From Phytophthora quininea (Eukaryota; Oomycota; Peronosporomycetes; Peronosporales; Peronosporaceae), in the NCBI GenBank assembly GCA_011947345.1, contig JAAVTG010000315.1, forward strand, positions 372,001-436,000: DNA of 64,000 bases, written 5' to 3'. Shown here one piece after another: positions 45,182 to 53,779 of this stretch. Each line of letters opens with the position of its first letter. Positions within the stretch are counted from its first letter, which is position 1. Under the pieces are notes generated by a model. It searched no databases and was not told the DNA's origin. It saw only the letters and a program-made list of their open reading frames with translations. The translations under genes and the position numbers were made by a program.

Positions 45182-47225
45182 ATGTCCTCTTCTTCATCTT
45201 CCTCGTCGTCTGACAAGGCACCGCCGAGAACGCCACCGCCGCAGGGCAGGGCGGACGAAGCGATGGACTAGTCGAAGGCCCCAAAAGCAGAAGAAAGCCA
45301 GGAGACCGCGTCCTATAGCATCCCTCCTGGAGACGACCGAGTCCACGACATCTACGAAGCTGCGCTTTGGGACAATATCCTGGACTACCCACACACGAAG
45401 CTGGAAGGGTTTAGCGAGCAGCAGTTTTACTCGGGCCTGCCCAGTCCGTTGCCAGGGTTTTCGGCGCAGTCTCCGAGGACTCCGACCACTCCGTCAACAG
45501 CTTCGGTCAGTTGGCCTCTTCCATCCGCGAACCTCCAGTCTCCCCACGAAGAGTATGTATTGTTGTGCTTTGAAGGACGGATTGCTTTCTTTTACTAACT
45601 CTAGTACCTGTTGCTACATTTGCAGTCTTCAGCCTTCTGGTCTCATTGGTGCTGCTGGATTGCTGTCACTTTTGAGCCAACCACCCCACTCTGGATATGT
45701 GGGCCCGAACTACTTCGGTCACTCGACCAGCAGCCGACGGCGCGCCATTCCGTACGTCTCTTTTGATCGTAGGAATTTCCATGGCATTCACTTTGTTTTT
45801 ACTTCTGCCAGCATTATCCAAGCCGATTTTTCGCGAAGATGGAATTCTGCGGGTGGGAACCGAAATCCCAGTCGATACCACGTCCAAGACGACCGTCAAA
45901 AGCTGAATGTTCGTGACCATTTTTCTACGGTCAAGCGAGACTCACTCGCCTTCGCACATCTTGGTGGACGACGTACGTCGCGCTCTCTTGCTCTTTGGCT
46001 TGATGAGTAATTTATATTGTCGGTTGTTTTGTGCAGGAGGTCCGTGATATGCACTGGATGAACACGCAGACTGCCACCGTCGCGGTTGGCAAAGAGATTC
46101 AACTCATCAAGCTCGGCGATCCATCAACTGATGGACCCTGTAGTCTGGAAGGTATGGTACATTCGTGCAAAACCTCTTTGGTTTGACGGCCAACTAACTA
46201 CGTTGTACATGATATAGAGCCGATTAACTCTGTTCACTCGGACACCATTTGCGAGCTTGCAGTGTCACGTAATATGAGTTCGTACGTGCTGTCAGGTGAA
46301 TATGAGCATCCGCGCGCACAACTCGGAGCATTCCGAGGAATTGCGGCAAATTCATCGCTGTCGTCGCGGTGGGCTTCATCATTTGATTATGTTTTTGTAG
46401 TGCTTCGAGTGCTAATAGTTTTTATCTTCTTTCAGGGCCCGCTCGACGCTTTCGCCGTCCTCAAATGCGGACAAGTTGACGGCACGGGCGCTATCCAAAG
46501 AGACACACAAGGTAAGGAACAAAAGTGTTCATATTCCCAGCAGTTCTAACGATTTTTTATTGTCTGTTAGAAACGTATGCCCATGAAGCACAAAATGTAC
46601 AAGATGTACAAGATGGAGCAGGAAGCGATGTAGAAGAAGCTCGCAGATACAATTGCCGAGAACACTCAACGACAGAAGAGCAAGGAAGGGCAATATCTGA
46701 AGCTGTAGGAGGAGGTGGAGGTGAGTCTTCGACAACAGCCATTATTCGACAAACCATTGTTCTAACAGACTGCTTCTCCACTAGGATGGCAAGATACTTG
46801 CTAAGAACTGCACGAGAAGTTGGAGCTTCTGCAGCAGTCCAAGACCCGACAGTTCTCGTGGAGTGGACCACGGAAGTTTACCACAAGTTGAACGACCCGA
46901 TCCTCAACAAAATGCATGCAATGCGGCAAGCAACGCAGCGACGAACGCGCTGAAGCGTGCCCAGGACAGCGACAATTTGTCAAGAGAACGTGAAAAAGTA
47001 ACGCGCCTGTCACGCAGAGTTTCACGTCCAGGATATCTACAGGACCGCTTCCACTCCGTACGGCACTACTACGGCTACTTCAACAAGATGATGAACAGCG
47101 CAGAAAGCGCCGAAGGGGCCAAAACACACGCGTCGCACGTGAAGCTGGACCACTGTAGCATCGAGACGGACGAAGTCCTCCGCGAAGACATGCATTCAAT
47201 TATCTTGAGCCATACTGTAGACTAA
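45182..47225 (+). pseudogene. Degraded multi-exon gene with WD40-like and coiled-coil segments
   Basis: Coding-like blocks are separated by GT-AG introns. Exon 1 starts MSSSSSSSSSDKAPPRTPPP, has an in-frame TAG at 45269, then continues ETASYSIPPGDDRVHDIYEA and YPHTKLEGFSEQQFYSGLP. Intron 45553-45625 keeps frame into LQPSGLIGAAGLLSLLSQPP. A hydrophobic helix follows (LLIVGISMAFTLFLLLPAL, near 45765-45820). Later exons read MHWMNTQTATVAVGKEIQLI, then SVHSDTICELAVSRNMSSYV, which looks like a WD40 blade. Then comes a basic coiled coil (KHKMYKMYKMEQEAM, TAG at 46631, KKLADTIAENTQRQKSKEG, TAG at 46706). The last block, KVTRLSRRVSRPGYLQDRFH onward, ends at 47225. I cannot name the parent family. The multiple stops make it a pseudogene. 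Confidence 0.55.
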
Positions 47226-47444
47226 TATCACTACAAGATGAGAGCCTTGCCATCTACAATTTGTTCATTTGCTTGAGCTTCATATCCTTCCGCCAAGCAC
47301 AAGTTGGGTCTCCGCTTACTACCATGGGACGACACTAAGCACTTCTTCCCCTCGTTTGCTGACAGACGAACGGTATCACAAACGTTTTAATCCGTCGGTG
47401 CGAAGGCTCACTCGTGAATCTCCTCTTTACCACTAAAATCGATA

Positions 47445-48160
47445 ATGCGCATCTTCGCTCTTCCTCTCGTGGCTCTCGCCGCTCCTGTGTCGGGTGTTGT
47501 GGCCGTCGAGGACAGCACTCGCCTCGCGTAATACGCCTCCCACCGGTGCCAACGTCGTCGACGGTTCGGGCGCGTACCAAGGCAGTCTCAAGACCGTGTG
47601 ACCCGACTCAACCTCAACTCTACCGAGGAGCAGCGGATCTTCATCCAGCCGGGCGTGTACAACGAGCAGATGCACATCGCTTCGATGGCCGGTCCGCTCG
47701 TGCTGCAGGGCTGCACGTGCGACTCGTCGGCGTACTCCGAGGACACGGTAACCATCGCGCAGGCCAAGGCCCGGAAGGACATCCCCGCCGGCGCTGCCAT
47801 GACCAGTGCCACCCGTTTCCACACAAGGTCAAGATGTACAACCTCAACATCGCCAACACGGCCGGCAACGCCGATCAGGCGCTGGCCGTCAACGTCAACG
47901 GTACCGCCTACGTCTTCAACGCCTGCAACTTTACCAGATACCAGGACGCCATGCTGGCCAACAAAGATCGCGAATTGCACGCCAAATCGTACATCGCCGC
48001 CGTCGATTTCGTTTCCGGTGTGTATGCCAAGGTGTGGTTCGAGTCGTGCGACCTGGACGCCCTCGGCCGTGGATACGTGACCGGTAGCGGTCGTGAGAAA
48101 TTTCGTTTCTGGTGTGCATGCCAAGGTGTGGTTCGGAAATGCTGGAACAAGACAGATTAG
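47445..48160 (+). pseudogene. Pectin methylesterase (CE8) relic
   Basis: A secreted enzyme family that removes methyl esters from plant pectin, common in plant-pathogenic oomycetes. The ATG at 47445 gives a signal peptide MRIFALPLVALAAPVSG. After an early TAA, other frames read TPPTGANVVDGSGAYQGSL, then LNLNSTEEQRIFIQPGVYNE and ASMAGPLVLQGCTCDSSAYS. The catalytic part follows: MYNLNIANTAGNADQALAVN, FTRYQDAMLANKDRELHAKS and AAVDFVSGVYAKVWFESCDL. The two catalytic aspartates (in YQDAM and in VDFVSG) are still there, but several shifts and an early stop break the gene. The C-terminal quarter is missing: the frame runs into a duplicated 40 bp segment and ends KCWNKTD. Confidence 0.8.
48005..48136 (+). 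repeat. Local direct duplication inside the pectin methylesterase relic
   Basis: ATTTCGTTTCCGGTGTGTAT at 48005 recurs as ATTTCGTTTCTGGTGTGCAT at 48099, and both copies continue with GCCAAGGTGTGGTTCG. The distance is 94 bases. The second copy replaces the normal continuation of the gene after the TGSGRE segment. Confidence 0.8.
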
Positions 48161-48737
48161 CAGAGTAAAGTCGAAACGACGGAGCATTCTCGGTTGTTGT
48201 GCAGGCAACGGTGTACCATCCGACAAGGACTGCTACGGCTAAGTACTGCTAGGTACTGCGGCTACCGAAAAGTGTTGCCAGATTCACTGGAAATGTCTCT
48301 GTGTTCGCCTCGACCCACGACCCCAAAAGTTGGCCGCCCATTTGGTGGAGTTGACAGCGTCAAGGGCGTGATTTGCAGAGCAAGAGGCTGCGGACTGCTG
48401 GGATCTCTAGCAGGCCAAGGCAACGAAGTCAATTACTATGATCAAACTATAAAAAAACGCCGAGATTTCATTGAATGTACATGTAGATTATATGCAGCAA
48501 CTAAATCGGAAATATGAGCTTATCAACCTCCGTGATCGACTTGTTTTTTTGTCCTGGTCTTGAATCCACTTCCCGCAACAGCAGTACGCTCGAGTGCTTG
48601 ACGAATATCTGGCGGTGCTGCTGCCAGGACGCCCTGGAAGTGAAATGCAGCAAAGCATTCCACATGGAATCATCGCTGTAGTGAAACAATTAATGCTCGA
48701 ATGCAGTGGCAAATTATTAGGTAAAAGAAAACAGTGT
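48161..48737. other. Intergenic; nothing recognised
   Basis: Between the esterase relic and a minus-strand coiled-coil gene. Only short frames occur; one (minus, 48501-48712) is Ser/Arg-rich with no domain. No repeats or RNA genes are evident. Confidence 0.4.
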
Positions 48738-49261
48738 TTATTCAGTTGACATAGAAGTAAACAATTCTTCTGCGACTCGGTGGATCTGACGGGTCTTTCT
48801 GAGTCGTTTTCGCAGTATTGCTTTTCGGCGCCGTAACTCCATTTGTTGGAGTTGCAGCTCAGATTCCAGGCGCTCTATCTGCAGTTCGATCAGCTCCATC
48901 TCATTTATGTCGATCTTGAGATGTTGGCTACACAGACTGAGCAGCATATCACACGTTGCCTGTAGTTGTCCGTACCGGTCATGGATCTCTTGTCCGGCGA
49001 AGCGAACCCTCTTCGGCTGCGCTATATCCTCCTCGTCGCGCTTGCGCTTCTGAAGAGGGATCGCTTCACCTCCCTTGCCCTTCCGCCCGGTAGCCTCGGC
49101 TTCGCCCCCATCCTTCGTGTTGGCTTCCCCACATCTGTCTTGGCATCCTCCACCCCAGCATTAACTTCGTCCCTCCCGGTCTTTGTTGCCGCTGTCGACT
49201 CCTCCTCATTCGATTTGGCCCTCTCTTTCCCCTTGGTCTTCTCCTTACGGGCTGCTGTCAT
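48738..49261 (-). CDS. Small basic coiled-coil protein, unknown function
   Basis: Starts at 49261 with MTAARKEKTKGKERAKSNEE, a lysine/glutamate-rich leader. The frame breaks in a G-run near 49135. With one added G it continues NTKDGGEAEATGRKGKGGEA, a nuclear-signal-like KRKRDEED, then QPKRVRFAGQEIHDRYGQLQ. A leucine-rich coiled coil follows (MELIELQIERLESELQLQQM, then ELRRRKAILRKRLRKTRQ), ending LFTSMSTE at 48738. About 174 residues when joined. I recognise no family. Similar small charged proteins are often multi-copy next to transposons in oomycete genomes, so it may belong to a mobile element. Confidence 0.55.
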
Positions 49262-49296
49262 CCTCCTTTTGGCGCCAGAGAATATTTTATAGAAGA

Positions 49297-49896
49297 TTCA
49301 CACTAATCAGTCGTAAAACAATGCGTTATGATTGCGCCATTTCACCCCGTTCCGGGAACTGGAATAGTACATGGGGACCCCGGGTCAATGCCGCGTAGAG
49401 GCGCTCGACAGCCAGCTAAAGCTACTACAAATGCCGACGCACGCCCACGTCGCGCTACACGACGGCCGCCAGCGGCGAGTTGGTGCGGTCGATCGAGGCG
49501 GAGACGGCGGCCGAGACGGAGACCAAGGACGGCGAGAAGACGTCGACCGTGGAAGCGGAGACCCGCGAGGAGACGGCGGCGCTGCAGACAACGCAGCCGA
49601 CGCAGCCCGCCATCACGACGTCGACGACGATGCTCGGCATGACAGGTATCCGGTAGAGCAAAAATGTCAAGACTTCAATGAAGCTTTGGTTGTGAACGTA
49701 AATACTTTGTATGAAGTTATCTTGTCGGCACTGTCGAGTCCTAACACCGTGCCGTTGAGTCGTGCTGTTTTGAGAGCTCTACATTTGCTAGTTGGACATG
49801 GCGATTACAGAAGAAACAACATGATCGAACCACTATTAGTAGTAGACAATCGTTTTACAAACGTTTGCTATTGAAGAGTTAATTCTCGTCTGCCAC
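49297..49896. other. Unassigned region with a Glu/Thr-rich coding-like frame
   Basis: Around 49455-49640 a plus-strand frame reads GELVRSIEAETAAETETKDG and then TREETAALQTTQPTQPAITT, with coding-like composition but no start or domain. The stretch at 49477-49512 matches 52092-52127 at 31 of 36 bases, so it belongs to a dispersed family. A longer frame on the plus strand (49371-49874) runs through the same bases in another frame and is probably chance. Confidence 0.35.
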
Positions 49897-50994
49897 TTAC
49901 TGATTGAAGTCTTTGGTCTCTTCATCTTTTTTCCGTGCCTCCCTCGCTGTCTTCCTGGGTACTGGGATTCGGTAGAGTCGTGGGCGAGATGTTGTTGCAG
50001 GCTTTGGCAAGTTACTTGATTGTTCGCTGCGAGCTCCGTACAGGTCGAAGTTGGGATTTCTGTCCTCATCGCTCTTCATTTCTTCGTCCAGATCCTGCGT
50101 CAATGGAATATCTCGTGGCGATGGCTCCGAATTCTCGTTGGAAATGCATGATTCGAGCGAATTGCGTCGCAGTCGGCCCCCATCGATCGAGTCCTGAGAC
50201 TGGCTTGAGTCCGATAAATATTGCAACTGTTCCAAACGTACCCTCTCCTTCTGATAGTCCTCTTGATGTTTCTTCGCCACATCAAGACGCTGTTGTTGAT
50301 AAAGCAGGTCGGCCTTGGCCGCGACTTCCGCTTCGGCAGCCATGGCTAACAGTGAGTCGATCTGCTCCATCTTCAGAATGTTGATTTTGGTAGGGGGCGT
50401 GTTGGCACGAGTCTGAGCACGATGCGGAACTTTGTTTTCGCTTTCTTTGTCTTTATCTCTCGTTGCAACTGAAAAAGCTGAATTACATAATACTGTCAGT
50501 GAACAGAAGATTGACGGAATAACGTAGGAAGCAAGTACCTTGGCGTGCAGCTCAATGACACTTCGTACTTCAACAGGCGTTTTGTCATCCACCAGCACAT
50601 CGTGGAGTGTGCGCTTCAAATATCCAGCTTCATCACGAGCAGCTTCACCTTCTGCCTTCAACTTCTCCACCTCTTTCTTCAACTCTCCCACCTTCTTCTC
50701 GTGATCGGCCTGCTCGATCTTGTGCGTTATCGTTGCTGCTTCAAGATTCTCTTTGACCTCTTTCAGTTCTGCTGCCTGCTGCTCGCTCAATTTTTCCAAC
50801 GCCTCGATCTCCGTTACCTGGGCTGCAATGACAACTTGAAAACCATGCTTCTCTTCCTTGAGTTTGACACGTTCCTCCTCGAGTTTGGCACGATCCTCCT
50901 CGAGCTTGACACGTTCTTCCTCGAGCTTGACACGCTCCTCCTCGGGTTTGACACGTTCTTCCTGGACCTGCTCCCCACCACGGGTGTGTGGCAT
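49897..50994 (-). CDS. Long coiled-coil protein with 7-residue tandem repeats
   Basis: An uninterrupted 365-residue frame. The ATG at 50994 gives MPHTRGGEQVQ, then five tandem 7-residue repeats of type EERVKLE. A long coiled coil follows (LEKLSEQQAAELKEVKENLE, then HKIEQADHEKKVGELKKEVE). The middle has a mildly hydrophobic patch (VIPSIFCSLTVLCNSAFSVA). The C-terminal half has a second coiled coil (LLYQQQRLDVAKKHQEDYQK), a Ser-rich acidic region and a basic end (PRKTAREARKKDEETKDFNQ). A GT...AG pair at 50469-50538 looks like an intron, but removing its 70 bases would break the frame, so I keep the gene unspliced. Function unknown. It lies in a repeat-rich area. Confidence 0.6.
   Translation of the reverse strand: MPHTRGGEQVQEERVKPEEERVKLEEERVKLEEDRAKLEEERVKLKEEKHGFQVVIAAQVTEIEALEKLSEQQAAELKEVKENLEAATITHKIEQADHEKKVGELKKEVEKLKAEGEAARDEAGYLKRTLHDVLVDDKTPVEVRSVIELHAKVLASYVIPSIFCSLTVLCNSAFSVATRDKDKESENKVPHRAQTRANTPPTKINILKMEQIDSLLAMAAEAEVAAKADLLYQQQRLDVAKKHQEDYQKERVRLEQLQYLSDSSQSQDSIDGGRLRRNSLESCISNENSEPSPRDIPLTQDLDEEMKSDEDRNPNFDLYGARSEQSSNLPKPATTSRPRLYRIPVPRKTAREARKKDEETKDFNQ
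50874..50972 (-). repeat. 21-bp coding minisatellite (EERVKLE units)
   Basis: Five imperfect 21-base units in frame encode EERVKPE, EERVKLE, EERVKLE, EDRAKLE and EERVKLK. Unit number is likely to vary between alleles. It extends a coiled coil by whole heptads, so length changes would keep the helix phase. Confidence 0.8.
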
Positions 50995-51345
50995 ACCCTT
51001 TTAGCAGAAGGGGGATGCGGCGGGGACGCTGAAGCGGCCAGCGCGCGCGCGCGCGTACGCATAGCCACAGGTTCTAGTTTTTCCATGACTGGATTGGAAC
51101 ACTACAGGTAGATATAATTTTTGAAAATAAATGTCTTCATTATTTATCCTCCCAATCGCCTTCTACGACGCTTACACAGCCGCCGTTCTACATACATGGC
51201 TGGGCGTATGATTCTACGCATAACGAGAGTATCGAAATCGTCCGCTACCGCCAGGATCAGCAGTTGGACGTGGCCTTGCAGCAGGACCTTGGCAAGACGC
51301 ATTCGTACGCGCACAGCTCGACGCCACCGTAGCCAGCACTGTCGT

Positions 51346-52062
51346 CGTCACGATGCTGCCAGCCGTCTCCTCCGACTGGAACACCTCCGTCGTCACCAAC
51401 TTGCCGGGCGCCTCGCCGACCTCCGTGACCGGCTGCACGGCCACAGATTCTGCCCAGTGCAGTCGAACTCCCGGGTGCAGTTAAACGCCGTACATTAATG
51501 ACCTAGACAAGCCTCTCTCTGTCCCTGAAATGACTGGTTTCGTTGGTGACTGCGAAAGTCATAGCGTTGAAGAATAACATGATCCAACCGTGAAAGTATC
51601 TGTCGAGCAGATACAGAAATAACATATTTTACGCTGCCGTCGGTACTTCCTTCATCTACGTGGCTAATGGTAGTCACCCAGACTCCGAAATCAATTGCTT
51701 GACGACGATGGAAACCGTCGTGAAAGCAGCTTCTGCAACGAGTGACGTGTTTCCTTCGACGATGACGAGATGGAGAAGTAAAGTCTCCATCGCGACGACA
51801 TTCAATCGACAGTATTCGGAAGCAAATTCGCCATACAGGAGTCTGCACCAAGCTGCAGCTTCCCAAAAGGGGCGACGTCACGATGGATCTCTTTACTCCA
51901 GCAAGGTGGGATTTCTGTACTGATAAGACGCAACCCGATGCAGCACGGCGTCGACGACGATGCCCGGCCTGATGGTCACCAGGTCGAGTGGCGAGGCGGC
52001 CGGCACAGTCGGCGGCGGTGGAGGTGTTCCGGGCTGAGGAGACGGACGGCAGCATCGTGACG
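51346..52062. repeat. Pair of inverted, diverged gene-fragment copies
   Basis: 51346-51420 on the plus strand and 51985-52062 on the minus strand share the text CGTCACGATGCTGCC, CGTCTCCTC and GGAACACCTCC in the same order. In both, one frame reads VTMLP followed by VSS and NTS. The plus copy continues SVVTNLPGASPTSVTGCTA. They are two decayed copies of the same unknown Ser/Thr-rich coding sequence, facing each other across 0.55 kb. Confidence 0.6.
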
Positions 52063-52132
52063 AAGACAGCGAAGTCTACGTCGCACCCCACGAGCTGGTG
52101 CAGTTGATCGAGGAGGAGACGACGGCCGGTAT

Positions 52133-52168
52133 CCGAAATCGGTGTCGTGTCTGCTGGCGGAAGGCCAA
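52133..52168 (+). repeat. 36-base dispersed repeat, copy 1
   Basis: Thirty-six bases beginning CCGAAATCGGTGTCG and ending GGCGGAAGGCCAA are identical to 61817-61852. In both copies one frame reads NRCRVCWRKAN. In copy 1 this is followed after about 20 residues by a CxxC (VCDHC), which resembles a Cys-rich C-terminal finger of a transposase (piggyBac type is one possibility). Confidence 0.7.
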
Positions 52169-52696
52169 TGCCGGTTGCATCGCACGACTATCGACACGCA
52201 CCGGCAATAATCAGGTGTGCGACCACTGCTTCCAGCCACGCTATCGATTCGGCGGCATTAACGTACGTAGTACCAGCGCCCACTGAAGGATGGATGGCGA
52301 AAATGACCATCACTGCAAGTAGAGTACGTGTGCGCTGTCGACGGCGAGCGAAGTGAGCATGCGGCAGCTTTGTGCAGTGGTCTTGGTTTGTGTCGTTGCC
52401 GAAGGACTCTGCAAGATGGCGGCGACCACTTCTGATACTTTACTCGGATGGTGTTGGGGAGGGCGATCTGGGGAAGAGGTTTGTGCACTGCGAAGACCAC
52501 CGGCAGAATCGTCGAGCTATCTCGGGCAAACAGTTGAAGGAATATCGGTGCACACGGCGGCGCATGGCAATAATCAGGTTGGACGACGATCGCTTCGACC
52601 AGGCGTCAAACAAAGTGCCGGGAGTGATACGCGTCGCTGGACAATGTGGTTGTTTGGGATGGTCATCTTCGCGATGAGCTTGTTGTGCCGGAGAAG
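52169..52696. other. Degenerate coding-like sequence flanking the MITE
   Basis: Short coding-like pieces occur on the plus strand: TRTGNNQVCDHCFQ near 52200-52240, an ATG at 52359 giving MRQLCAVVLVCVVAEG (signal-peptide-like), and VVWDGHLRDELVVPEKY just before the MITE. The last seems to continue after the MITE at 53245 as SSRGKVGKPVVD, so the MITE probably landed in an older repeat. No complete gene can be drawn. Confidence 0.35.
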
Positions 52697-53242
52697 TACT
52701 GTAAAACCGGTGATAGTACCCCATGGGGTACTGCGTTAGTACCCCGCCCCCTGAGTGGGGTATTATTTGAGGGTGGGGGTTTATTGAAGGCGGGGTACTA
52801 TGGAGTCGTTGTTGTTGGTCGTGTTGAGACTTAAACGGTCAGCGTGCTAAGCAGTCGAAAGCTAGAGATCAAGCTCGTTGATCAAGTCAACGAAGTTGTG
52901 CTGTCGTCGGAGTCAGCGGGGTCCTCATCGTGATTCTTGTCTTCCGCCGAGGTATCGTTTTCACACTGCTTGGCAAACACCTCGGCAGACGCAGTGCCGT
53001 AGATGAAATGCGTTGTCAACGATAGCTGATCGCCGGTCCCCAATAAACAGCGGTGAAAGCTCGTGATAATGATTTTGACTCTCCAAGCATCCGTGAGCCA
53101 GCTTCAAACGACCTCATTCTTCGGTATCAGGATTCTGATAATTCTGACTATTTGGAATCAGGTGGGGTACTCGCCACGCAGAACGCCAAAAAATGGGGTG
53201 GGGTACTATTGAAGGGATGGGTCACTATCACTGATTTTACAG
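52697..53242. mobile_element. Tc1/mariner-type MITE with TA target duplication
   Basis: A 546 bp element. The left end reads CTGTAAAACCGGTGATAGT, and the right end reverse-complemented reads CTGTAAAATCAGTGATAGT, 17 of 19 identical. Both ends are flanked by TA (52695-52696 and 53243-53244), the target duplication of Tc1/mariner/pogo elements. Inside the ends the subterminal sequence is GTACCCC/GGGGTAC-rich on both sides. No transposase frame is present. An internal frame near 53053-53240 has acidic, Ser-rich text (YQDSDNSDYLESGG) that may be a leftover of a transposase C-terminus. Confidence 0.85.
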
Positions 53243-53244
53243 TA

Positions 53245-53779
53245 TCATCGCGTGGCAAGGTTGGGAAGCCTGTCGTCGACAGGGCATGCGTGAGCTCACG
53301 GTTCTGCCGGCAGTGTGCGCCGACTTCGCGCGGTGGACTCTACCCGTACACAGATATTGCAGTCGCTGCTGTCGTGCTGCTTTTGGACGGCGGACAACAG
53401 CATCTGCTTTCATCAGATAGCGTTGTTGGAATGGAGGTTTGTGCAGCGAAACCTCTACTTCGCTCCTCGGAGTGATACTGACTACTGTTGTTATTTGTTT
53501 TTGCTGTTATGCGTTTAGCCTGACAGAACTTCGCAGAACGTGCCCGAGTTGCCGTCCTGCCGGTGCGAAATTGCAGCCGAAACACTGTCGTCGAGGTAGC
53601 GCTCGTTTGGTCGGACGAATCAGTTGGAGTCTGCCGACCGACAATGACCACTTCGGTAATTGCTCGGTTCTTCATCAGACAGTGTCATCGGACGGTGGCA
53701 GTGCTTCGAGCGCCAAAACTACTTACACTATGAAAGAAATTGCTAACACTTGTTACTGTGATTCACATTCAACCTGACT
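53245..53779. other. Intergenic and repeat remnant before the ABCC gene
   Basis: Contains a Cys-bearing frame just right of the MITE (RACVSSRFCRQC) and otherwise short frames. The last part must contain the 3' region of the ABCC gene, which ends at 53780 on the minus strand. Confidence 0.35.

Noticed and set aside
50469..50538. A GT...AG intron in the long coiled-coil gene
   Set aside because: Splice-like ends exist, but removing 70 bases breaks a frame that is open and coding-like on both sides.
52359..52739. A small secreted protein (possible effector) starting MRQLCAVVLVCVVAEG
   Set aside because: The signal-like start is real, but the frame runs into the MITE and has no RxLR, LFLAK or cysteine pattern. 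It lies in decayed repeat sequence.
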